A stretch of DNA of 6,358 nucleotides. Origin: Chloroflexota bacterium. GTDB taxonomy: Bacteria; Chloroflexota; Anaerolineae; Promineifilales; Promineifilaceae. The notes under the pieces were generated by a model that worked only from the letters and a program-made list of their open reading frames with translations, was not told the origin of the DNA and ran no database searches. Position numbers and translations under genes: made by a program. The DNA is taken from the NCBI GenBank assembly GCA_008501785.1, contig QQUD01000854.1:1-6358 (forward strand), written 5' to 3'. This document shows, in pieces, positions 1 through 6,249 of the stretch. Every line of letters begins with the position of its first letter. Position 1 is the stretch's first letter.

Positions 1-2370
1 CATCATCAGCAGTGCATCTAGCATCTCTCGTGTAATGGTGCCATCATCCATGAGCAGTAAGCTGCGCAGCGGCCCTTCATTGGCTATTGACTGCATGAGT
101 AGTGAAGTTGGTGACTCCTCTTCCTGCTCGTTAAACATCTTATTTATCTGTTTTTGCATGTAGCCATGCATCTGTCGGCCAACAAAAGAACCGGTCATAT
201 CTTCGAATGGGGTATTAATCGTATAGTGACCCGCTTTTTCTTCCTCATTTGATGGTACAGGTGCTCCCAGCAGCTTTTCGAAATCTTGTTGACTGATCTT
301 GCTTTTGGGGAAATTGTGGTAAACGGCCGTTTGCCTCCCATCCCCCCCAAAGGCGGCAGCTTGTTCTGACGTCACTTCAACACAACCCATAAGGCGAATA
401 TCTTGCGAAGATGCTCCCACTAGAATTTCAAAGTCCCCTGATTCAACAGACCAGTCACAGATTTTGGGATTGTAAAAGGCGAAGGCCCGCCGGTCTAGCT
501 GCATGGTCACGACACCTTCCCCACCAGGCTGCAATTCAATCTTGGTAAAACCCTTGAGTTCCTTGTCTGGGCGGAAGACGCTCGATGCGACATCGCGCAC
601 GTACACCTGCACAATTTCTTTGCCTGCGACAGCGCCGGTGTTCTTTACTTTGAAAGTGACGGTTAGCGTGTCTGCATCACTGATTTTGTTCTGGCTGAGT
701 TCTAAATCATTGTAGGCAAAGGTTGTGTAGCTTAACCCATGTCCAAATGGGAAAAGCACATCCTGGTTGACCGTATCATAATAACGGTAGCCAACATAGA
801 TGCTTTCTCGGTATTCAACTGTTCTCGGACCGCCAGGAAAATATCCATAAGAAGGGTTATCTTCCAGTTTGTGGGGGAATGTTTCGGCTAGTTTGCCGCT
901 GGGGTTAACTTTACCGTACAAGATGTCGGCCAAGGCTCCCGCACCGGCTTGCCCACCCAGATAACCTTCTAAAATCGCTGTCACATCATTTGCCCAGGGC
1001 ATGGCCACAGGGGAGCCGTTGCTCAAAACCACAATCACATTGGGGTGCGCGGTGGCAACGGCCGTTATCAACGCATCGTGGCCGGGGGGCATGTTCATGT
1101 GCTCACGATCTAACCCTTCGATCTCGTACATATCTGTGAGGCCAGCACAAACCACAACGAAATCGGCCGTTTTTGTGCTGGCGACAGCTTCGGCAATCAA
1201 AGCTTCATCAGCAATATCCCCTTTTGCGTCATAACCGGGTGCATAGCTGAGATTTCCCTCGCCAACTAGCTTGGCCATTTCGTCGTAGAGGTTGTCGAGC
1301 TGTGTGGGATTCATAAACGAGCTGCCAGACCCTTGATAACGTGGCTCTTTGGCAAAACGGCCGATTACGGCAACCTTGCTGTTTTCTGGTAAAGGCAAAA
1401 CATTGCCTGTGTTTTTCAGTAAGACGGCTCCCTCTCCAGCAACCTGCCGCGCCAGCGCATGGTGGGCGTTTTTGTCATAGGTGTACGTTTTGGACAGGGT
1501 TTCTTTTGCTTTTAAGATCAATTGCAGCACACGTTCCACGGAGCGATCTAAAACGGCTTCGTCTAATCCGCCAGATTTTACTGCGGCTACAATTTTGGCA
1601 TCGTTGCCATTTTTTGTACCTGGCATTTCTAGTTCAATGCCAGCTTTGAGACCTTCAACGCGATCATTCATGGCTCCCCAATCTGTGACAACCAGCCCTT
1701 CGTGGCCCCATTCGTCTTTGAGAATGTCGAGCATCAACAGCTTGTTTTCGGCGGCGTAAGTGCCATTGATCTTGTTGTAAGAACACATCACCGTCCAGGG
1801 TTGGGCTTCTTTGACCGCAATTTCATAACCGGGCAGGTAAATTTCACGCAAGGCACGTTCATCCAGCACGGCATCAATGGTCATGCGGCGGAATTCTTGA
1901 TTGTTGACCGCGTAATGTTTGATGGAGGTGCCGATGCCTTGACTTTGCACGCCGTTGACATAGCTTTTGGCTATTTCACCGCTCAAATAGGGGTCTTCTG
2001 AGAAGTATTCAAAATTGCGGCCGCACAATGGCGACCGTTTGATATTCATGCCCGGACCCAGAATCACAGAGACTTTTTCTGCTCGACATTCTTCTCCTAG
2101 TGCAACACCAACTTCGTAAATTAAATGACGATTCCAGGTGGCAGCTAGGGCCGATGCGGTAGGAAAACAAGTCGCGGGAATGCTCGCCAGCATTCCCAGG
2201 TGATCGCTGGCCGCATCTTGTTTCCGCAGGCCATGTGGGCCATCTGTGACCATTATCGAAGGAATACCTAACCGGTCGATTCCTTTCATATGCCAGAAAT
2301 TTAGCCCTGAACAAAGTGATGCTTTTTCTTCAACTGTCATTTGGGAAATGAGATGCTTAATATTTTTCAT
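1..2370 (-). CDS. Glycoside hydrolase family 3 beta-glucosidase, 3' end cut off by the window edge
   Basis: The enzyme removes terminal beta-linked sugars, probably glucose, from the non-reducing end of oligosaccharides or glycosides. The minus-strand frame is open for 790 codons with no stop before the left edge. Residues ~10-300 form the GH3 barrel: DGPHGLR (D43, sugar binding), GRNFEYFSEDP from G117, IKHY with K151-H152, and VTDWG with nucleophile D230. Residues ~305-515 form the GH3 C-terminal alpha/beta domain. EGLDR with E418 fits the acid/base, an assignment made by analogy with Thermotoga Bgl3B. A fibronectin-III-like domain spans ~570-645 (QVYVRD, KELKGF). A C-terminal extension with an FEKLLG motif follows, as in the 780-830-residue BglB-like subgroup, so little is probably missing. 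No signal peptide is seen, so the enzyme is likely cytoplasmic and acts on imported sugars. The ATG at 2370 is supported by GGAG seven bases upstream and by the usual MTVEEKASLCSG opening. Exact substrate is uncertain: beta-xylosidase or arabinosidase activity is possible in this family. Confidence 0.95.
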   Translation of the reverse strand, partial: MKNIKHLISQMTVEEKASLCSGLNFWHMKGIDRLGIPSIMVTDGPHGLRKQDAASDHLGMLASIPATCFPTASALAATWNRHLIYEVGVALGEECRAEKVSVILGPGMNIKRSPLCGRNFEYFSEDPYLSGEIAKSYVNGVQSQGIGTSIKHYAVNNQEFRRMTIDAVLDERALREIYLPGYEIAVKEAQPWTVMCSYNKINGTYAAENKLLMLDILKDEWGHEGLVVTDWGAMNDRVEGLKAGIELEMPGTKNGNDAKIVAAVKSGGLDEAVLDRSVERVLQLILKAKETLSKTYTYDKNAHHALARQVAGEGAVLLKNTGNVLPLPENSKVAVIGRFAKEPRYQGSGSSFMNPTQLDNLYDEMAKLVGEGNLSYAPGYDAKGDIADEALIAEAVASTKTADFVVVCAGLTDMYEIEGLDREHMNMPPGHDALITAVATAHPNVIVVLSNGSPVAMPWANDVTAILEGYLGGQAGAGALADILYGKVNPSGKLAETFPHKLEDNPSYGYFPGGPRTVEYRESIYVGYRYYDTVNQDVLFPFGHGLSYTTFAYNDLELSQNKISDADTLTVTFKVKNTGAVAGKEIVQVYVRDVASSVFRPDKELKGFTKIELQPGGEGVVTMQLDRRAFAFYNPKICDWSVESGDFEILVGASSQDIRLMGCVEVTSEQAAAFGGDGRQTAVYHNFPKSKISQQDFEKLLGAPVPSNEEEKAGHYTINTPFEDMTGSFVGRQMHGYMQKQINKMFNEQEEESPTSLLMQSIANEGPLRSLLLMDDGTITREMLDALLMM

Positions 2371-2377
2371 TGTGTGA

Positions 2378-2381
2378 CTCC
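2378..2381 (-). promoter_or_regulatory. Shine-Dalgarno site of the beta-glucosidase gene
   Basis: On the minus strand GGAG stands seven bases before the ATG at 2370-2368. This is good spacing for a ribosome binding site. It fixes the start, which also agrees with the family's N-terminal sequence. I found no convincing promoter for this gene: the 84 bases between its start codon and the first REP element contain only weak -10-like strings. Confidence 0.7.
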
Positions 2382-2454
2382 AACTACCAATTTCTCTTTT
2401 ACTATCTGTAACCAATACCTTCGCGAAAACAAGTTTTGGCCGGAATTCATAGCT

Positions 2455-2523
2455 GTCATTCCTGCGAAGGCAGGAAACCATCTTCGTGCTACACGAGTGG
2501 ATTCCCGCCTTCGCGGGAATGAC
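2455..2523. repeat. REP-type palindromic element, copy 1
   Basis: A 69-bp near-palindrome begins GTCATTCC and ends GGAATGAC. Each end carries its own small hairpin, CCTGC-GAAG-GCAGG on the left and CCCGC-CTTC-GCGGG on the right. The middle can also pair (TTCGTG with CACGA). This core is a very widespread REP/MITE-like sequence in bacteria and is typically mobilised in trans by a REP-associated (RAYT-type) transposase; none is encoded here. It lies 84 bases upstream of the beta-glucosidase start codon, so it may fall in that gene's promoter or leader. Confidence 0.85.
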
Positions 2524-2550
2524 GTGCCAAACTTTTGAAATTGGCGAAGG

Positions 2551-2645
2551 AAGTGATCTGCAAAAAGTATTTCGAGGGCTTAAACGCAGATTTCAAGGAT
2601 TGGGACGCAGATTTCGAAGATTTATTTTAATTTCTGTAATGGTCA
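2551..2645. repeat. Left arm of a long imperfect inverted repeat
   Basis: This arm pairs with 2760-2867. It starts AAGTGATC, runs through CTGCAAAAAGTATTTC, then AAACGCAGATT, GATTGGGACGCAGATTT, AATTT, and ends GTAATGGTCA. The reverse complement of the right arm reads AAGTAATC, CAGCAAAACATTTTC, AAACGCAGATT, GATTGGGACGCAGATTA, AATTGTAATGGTCA. The inner part consists of two units with AGATT or GGATT boxes spaced 9, 12 and 9 bases, giving a 21-bp period. No protein is encoded. It looks like one end of a non-autonomous mobile element. Confidence 0.75.
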
Positions 2646-2661
2646 GCAATTACCTGAAACT

Positions 2662-2729
2662 GTCATTCCCGCGAAGGCGGGAATCTATTCCTCTTGTAAA
2701 AGATGGATTCCTGCCTTCGCAGGAATGAC
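2662..2729. repeat. REP-type palindromic element, copy 2, inverted relative to copy 1
   Basis: A 68-bp near-palindrome has the same GTCATTCC...GGAATGAC ends as the element at 2455-2523. Its reverse complement aligns with copy 1 from the left arm through the CCATCTT that follows it, so the two belong to one subfamily in opposite orientation. Here the C/G-type arm is on the left and the T/A-type arm on the right. The interior contains CTCTT-GTAA-AAGA, which can close the hairpin. It sits between the two arms of the longer inverted repeat. Confidence 0.85.
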
Positions 2730-2759
2730 AATCAGAGGCAATGTGTTTTGGCTAACCGT

Positions 2760-2867
2760 TGACCATTACAATTTATCTTAATTTCTCTTTTAAATCTGTG
2801 TAATCTGCGTCCCAATCTGCTTAATCTGCGTTTTATTCTCTCTCTGAAAATGTTTTGCTGATTACTT
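2760..2867. repeat. Right arm of a long imperfect inverted repeat
   Basis: This is the partner of 2551-2645. It reads TGACCATTAC at its inner edge, then AAATCTGTGTAATCTGCG, TCCCAATCTGC, TTAATCTGCGTTT, and ends GATTACTT. Boxes of AATCT recur with the same 9-12-9 spacing as in the left arm. With the left arm it makes a composite of about 317 bp that encloses REP copy 2. I could not identify a clear target-site duplication outside the arms. Confidence 0.75.
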
Positions 2868-2874
2868 GAAAATT

Positions 2875-2903
2875 TTGACAATGATGCCAGTCTCAATCAT
2901 AAA
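2875..2903 (+). promoter_or_regulatory. Candidate distal sigma-70-like promoter for the regulator gene
   Basis: A perfect TTGACA at 2875-2880 is followed after 17 bases by CATAAA at 2898-2903, which matches four of six positions of the -10 consensus. It lies just outside the right arm of the long inverted repeat and about 150 bases before the regulator's start codon. It could act in tandem with the proximal promoter or be fortuitous. Confidence 0.35.
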
Positions 2904-2947
2904 GTTTCTGGTACGGTTGGACTATCCCTTAAATAGATGATTTCTTG

Positions 2948-2985
2948 CTGTAAAAGGGGGTTGCTGCTACTGCAAGAGGGGGTTG
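2948..2985 (+). repeat. Pair of G-rich direct repeats, candidate activator boxes
   Basis: CTGTAAAAGGGGGTTG (2948-2963) and CTGCAAGAGGGGGTTG (2970-2985) match at 14 of 16 positions, with starts 22 bases apart, about two helical turns. They end four bases before the TTGACA of the proximal promoter, a position typical of activator sites that contact RNA polymerase. E. coli MalT binds asymmetric, directly repeated G-rich boxes, so autoregulation by the downstream MalT-like protein is a reasonable inference. Another regulator is equally possible. Confidence 0.5.
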
Positions 2986-2989
2986 TGAT

Positions 2990-3019
2990 TTGACAAAGTT
3001 ACCCAATAGTTGGTAGTAT
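2990..3019 (+). promoter_or_regulatory. Candidate proximal sigma-70-like promoter for the regulator gene
   Basis: TTGACA (2990-2995) is followed after 18 bases by TAGTAT (3014-3019), four of six matches to TATAAT. Transcription would begin near 3026, leaving a leader of about 26 bases before the GTG at 3052. The promoter is flanked by direct repeats upstream and overlapped by a perfect inverted repeat, which strengthens the case that this is a real control region. Confidence 0.55.
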
Positions 3020-3039
3020 CGCTTGTGTTGGGTAACTTT
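2995..3039. promoter_or_regulatory. Perfect 12-bp inverted repeat bracketing the -10 box, candidate operator
   Basis: AAAGTTACCCAA (2995-3006) and its exact reverse complement TTGGGTAACTTT (3028-3039) are separated by 21 bases containing the TAGTAT box. Arm centres are 33 bases apart, about three helical turns. The left arm lies upstream of the predicted transcription start, so it would not be transcribed from the proximal promoter. An RNA hairpin is therefore less likely than a DNA site for a repressor or dimeric regulator. Confidence 0.5.
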
Positions 3040-3051
3040 TAGAGATACGGG

Positions 3052-6000
3052 GTGCGGAAGACGCGGAGTTTTTTACCTTTCGTTCGCATAAAGCTGTGTC
3101 TAAATTGGTTGATTATGGGCAAGAATGCAAAGCCGACTGTGTGTAACGGCCGTCTTCAATCCACACTTCATAACAAAAATAACGAATCGGGAATTCTGGT
3201 TGGATCAGCCGCCTGGTTTGCATGGTTGGCAGAGCAGCAGCGCTTTGTTTTTTCGGGAGAACACGGCCGTTTTACAGCACGACGTGAAATGAGACGCGGC
3301 CAGCCCTACTGGTACGCATATCGGCGACGAGAAGGAAAGTTACGGAAAGCTTATTTAGGGCGAGCCGACGGTCTTACGCTGACGTGTTTACATGAAGCTG
3401 ATGCCAAATTGGCTGGATTGGGACAGCACCGGTCGGTGACGCTTGATGATCTGGCTACCGCGAAAAATGGGGGAGAAACGGCCGTTTCCCTGCTAACCAC
3501 CCCATCTCCAGCCGCAATCGTCAACACCAAACTCCATGTACCCATACAGCCCAAATCCTTGATCCGCCGACCGCATCTTACCAATCAATTGACCACACCG
3601 TTGACGCTCATTCATGCACCTGATGGCTTTGGCAAGAGCACTTTGTTGACCCAATGGGCGGCGACTTCACAAAATCTCGTGGTCTGGGTCACGCTCGATG
3701 CCAATGATGATGCCCCAGCGCATTTATGGCACATTATCATCGCCGCATTACAAACTGTGTGGCCTGCTTGTGGTCAGCGTTTGCTGCCTCTGGCCGCCAC
3801 CCCCGATTTTGATCAAATGAAGACGGCCGTTACCAGCCTGATTAATGAAATCACCGCATTCTCAACTGCGCCCTTTGCCCTGATCCTAGATGATTTTCAT
3901 TTCATTACGCAGCAAATCAGTCTCCAATCAATCCACTTTTTAATCAATCATTTGCCATCTACGATGCAATTGCTGATCAGCGGCGACACCCACCTGCCGT
4001 TTTCGCTGGGCCAATGGCGAGCGGCGGGAATTCTGACCGAGTTAAGCATTGATGATTTGCGCTTAACGGCCCAAGAGGGAATCGCTTTCTTAAAGATGCA
4101 GCCCTTGACCCAATCACTGTCCGATGCAGAGATGCGTGAATTGGTTAGGCAAACAAATGGTTGGGCAGCGGGGTTACGATTGGCAGCATTGTCGCTGCGT
4201 CAGCGCACAGAAATCGGACCATCCCTCAGCCGTTTGATTCGGGAAGATGCCTATTTCAACGATTACTTTGTAGAAAATGTGCTGCACCAGCAAGAGCCGC
4301 ACGTGCAGCAGTTTTTACTGCATACGTCTATCTTAAAAAAAGTTACGGCCGACTTATGCAATGCTGTTACTAAACAGGAAAATAGCGAACAAATTCTGGA
4401 ACATCTGTGGCGATCCAACCTGTTTTTGACTCGATTTGGCGGCGATACAGCCTGGTATCAATACCATGCGCTGTTTAAGGCCGTTTTGAATCGCCAACTG
4501 CATCACCATCATCCCGAACTGGCTCCCACACTGCACCAACGCGCCGCCCGTTGGTATCAGGCCAACCATGCCCCAGATGAGGCTGTGCAGCATCTGCTGG
4601 CAATCAGCGCCTGGGGAGAGGCGGCGGCACTCATCGAAACTGTTGCTCTGCGTGAGCTGCACGACAAGGGCGAAGATTCGCGCCTGCTGCGTTGGGTGCA
4701 GCAGCTGCCGGTTGAGGTTGTGCAGCAACACATTTCTTTGCTGGGAACCTATATTCGTCTGACCAATATCGCCCTATCGCCAACTCATCAGGCGCAGTTT
4801 TTGCAGCAAGTTGAAAATAACATTTTGAGTGTGCCTGAAGACCAACGCTCGGATGATGAAACGGCCGTTTTGACAGAAATCGGCCGTTTTCACCACATGC
4901 TTGTTAGCGGACAAACCCTATCACCCGTACCGTCAACGCTAGACAACACATTTATGCTGATGGATACCTTTTTGCGTGGTGTCCAATTCTTTAAGCAGCG
5001 TGATTTCCCCAATGCAGAAATTGTGATGGAGCAGGTGCTAGAGGACGCGAAAATAAATGGTAATTTATTCGTAGCACTGATAGCAGGTGGGTCACTCATA
5101 TTTTGTGGCATTTTGCAAGGGCGTTTGCAACAAAGTGAATGGAAGGTTCATCAACTTTTGCGCTGGGTGGAGGCACGGGCAGGACGCTGGCCAGCGCCCA
5201 CCAGTGCTTTGTTTTCAAATTTAGCCTGGATTGCTTATGAAAGAGATCAGCTAAATGAAGCCTTGCAATGGTTGGGCAAGGCTTCTGATATTGATCCGAA
5301 TCCCACCAGCAGCAATATGCCGCTGCTTATTCATATATTGCAAGCGCGTATTCAGGCTGCACAGGGAGATATTGCCGCCGGACTTGCTACTTTGCGAGCC
5401 GCCTTTAACTTAAACCCAGACATGCATTCTGGACTATGGACCCGTCACGATTTGATGTTGTATCAAGCCTTGCTTTATGCGCGTAAAGGCGATTTGGTGC
5501 AGGCAAATCGCCTGCTGGCAACTGTGCAATTTGGTGGTGATGGCGAAACGGCCGTTACTCCATCAGCAGACATCTTGCTGCTTGTATTGGCTGAAATTCA
5601 GTTGGCACAAAAAGAATATGACGAGGCGGAAAAAACGCTGCGACAACTTGTACACAGGTTCCCATACGGATTATTGACTGAACCGCTGCTGCGGCCATTG
5701 GTGATGCTGGCGGCGGCTCTTTTTGCGCAAAACAAGGTCAATCAAGCCCAGAAAATGATGGAAAAGGCGTTGAGAATGGCGGTGGCGGAGGGGTGGAAAC
5801 GGCCGTTTCTGGAACGCGGTACACAAATAGCATCATTGCTTATTCTCATTGTACATACCAGCCGGTTAACCGCTGAAACACGCCGCTTCACCCAACAACT
5901 CGTAGACACACTACACCAAACAACGGCGGGTGAACCAGCACCCCCACCAGCAGCGATTGCACAGTTGGCAATTGCTGCTGCAATTAGTGAAAGAGAATTG

Positions 6001-6174
6001 GAGGTACTGCGTCTGGTCAGTGCCGGATTATCGAATCAAGCGATTGCCGTGAGAATGATGATAACCGTTAGCACCGTAAACACCTATTTGAAAAATATAT
6101 ACCGTAAGTTAGACGTTCACAGCCGAACCGAAGCAGTTCTCCGCGCACAAGCCCTCAACTTACCCATATCGTAA
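3052..6174 (+). CDS. MalT-like ATP-dependent LuxR-family transcriptional regulator, 1040 residues
   Basis: A large signal-transducing ATPase of the STAND class that binds ATP and probably a small ligand, then activates promoters through its C-terminal helix-turn-helix. Residues ~47-125 form an extra N-terminal domain (QPYWYAYRRREGKLRKAYLG from Q84). TKLHVP near residue 160 opens the NTPase, with a Walker A-like APDGFGKST (K195), a Walker B-like LILDDFH (D280-D281), and the family motif TNGWAAGLRLAALSLR near 370. A winged-helix-like part follows (LLHTSILKK, WYQYHALFKAVL), then a long TPR-like helical array, ~480-950. The LuxR HTH is ISERELEVLRLVSAGLSNQA to the end (978-1037). The GTG at 3052 has only weak AGAG seven bases upstream. 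ATG at 3115 (residue 22) lacks a better site but would still keep all domains. The gene is monocistronic as seen here, divergent from the beta-glucosidase, which may be a target. The sugar-like ligand is inferred from MalT. Confidence 0.93.
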   Translation: MRKTRSFLPFVRIKLCLNWLIMGKNAKPTVCNGRLQSTLHNKNNESGILVGSAAWFAWLAEQQRFVFSGEHGRFTARREMRRGQPYWYAYRRREGKLRKAYLGRADGLTLTCLHEADAKLAGLGQHRSVTLDDLATAKNGGETAVSLLTTPSPAAIVNTKLHVPIQPKSLIRRPHLTNQLTTPLTLIHAPDGFGKSTLLTQWAATSQNLVVWVTLDANDDAPAHLWHIIIAALQTVWPACGQRLLPLAATPDFDQMKTAVTSLINEITAFSTAPFALILDDFHFITQQISLQSIHFLINHLPSTMQLLISGDTHLPFSLGQWRAAGILTELSIDDLRLTAQEGIAFLKMQPLTQSLSDAEMRELVRQTNGWAAGLRLAALSLRQRTEIGPSLSRLIREDAYFNDYFVENVLHQQEPHVQQFLLHTSILKKVTADLCNAVTKQENSEQILEHLWRSNLFLTRFGGDTAWYQYHALFKAVLNRQLHHHHPELAPTLHQRAARWYQANHAPDEAVQHLLAISAWGEAAALIETVALRELHDKGEDSRLLRWVQQLPVEVVQQHISLLGTYIRLTNIALSPTHQAQFLQQVENNILSVPEDQRSDDETAVLTEIGRFHHMLVSGQTLSPVPSTLDNTFMLMDTFLRGVQFFKQRDFPNAEIVMEQVLEDAKINGNLFVALIAGGSLIFCGILQGRLQQSEWKVHQLLRWVEARAGRWPAPTSALFSNLAWIAYERDQLNEALQWLGKASDIDPNPTSSNMPLLIHILQARIQAAQGDIAAGLATLRAAFNLNPDMHSGLWTRHDLMLYQALLYARKGDLVQANRLLATVQFGGDGETAVTPSADILLLVLAEIQLAQKEYDEAEKTLRQLVHRFPYGLLTEPLLRPLVMLAAALFAQNKVNQAQKMMEKALRMAVAEGWKRPFLERGTQIASLLILIVHTSRLTAETRRFTQQLVDTLHQTTAGEPAPPPAAIAQLAIAAAISERELEVLRLVSAGLSNQAIAVRMMITVSTVNTYLKNIYRKLDVHSRTEAVLRAQALNLPIS

Positions 6175-6223
6175 GCAACCCCTCTTCCTCAAAAGCTATC
6201 AATTCCATTGCATTCATCAATTG

Positions 6224-6245
6224 TTTTGCTGGGGAGCAGTAAAAA
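6224..6245. terminator. Weak candidate terminator between convergent genes
   Basis: TGCT-GGGG-AGCA (6227-6238) can form a four-pair hairpin, with TTTT before and AAAAA after it, so it could serve the minus strand as a short stem followed by T residues or act weakly in both directions. The stem is short. A separate GCTATC (6195-6200) and GATAGC (6253-6258) could close a larger loop around it. The spacer 6175-6249 shows nothing else. Confidence 0.25.
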
Positions 6246-6249
6246 CCCG

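Larger units (their letters stand above)
2371..3051. other. Divergent intergenic region made of repeats and regulatory DNA
   Basis: This 681-base region between the two divergent genes carries no credible coding sequence. The short open frames at 2341-2538 and 2486-2728 simply translate the REP elements. From left to right it holds the GH3 leader, REP element 1, the left arm of a long inverted repeat, REP element 2, the right arm, a distal candidate promoter, two G-rich direct repeats, and a proximal promoter inside a perfect inverted repeat. It has none of the CGGCCG palindromes that pepper both flanking genes, which fits an origin by insertion of small non-coding elements. Confidence 0.8.

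Noticed and set aside
503..2001. Several plus-strand open frames of 70-102 codons
   Set aside because: All lie antisense to the GH3 beta-glucosidase, which has complete family motifs in its own frame. Their peptides are low-complexity Ser/Thr/Ala/Arg-rich shadows.
2017..2024. GCGGCCGC site as a member of the iterated palindrome family
   Set aside because: It shares the CGGCCG core but has G/C flanks instead of A/T and encodes the conserved Cys-Gly-Arg-Asn of GH3, so it is probably a coincidence. It is counted only among the core sites.
2009..2314. Minus-strand open frame of 101 codons
   Set aside because: It overlaps the 5' part of the GH3 gene in a different frame on the same strand and has no recognisable motif.
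2341..2728. Two small plus-strand open frames (65 and 80 codons)
   Set aside because: They translate the REP palindromes (peptides such as FPRRRESIP and RLRGNDV, commonly seen as spurious annotations) and have no plausible ribosome site.
2455..2729. Possible CRISPR array
   Set aside because: There are only two repeat units, each internally palindromic and in inverted, not direct, orientation, with no regular spacers and no cas genes.
3351..5677. Other plus- and minus-strand open frames inside the regulator gene
   Set aside because: They are frame shadows of the 1040-residue regulator, whose ATPase, helical and helix-turn-helix motifs are continuous in one frame.
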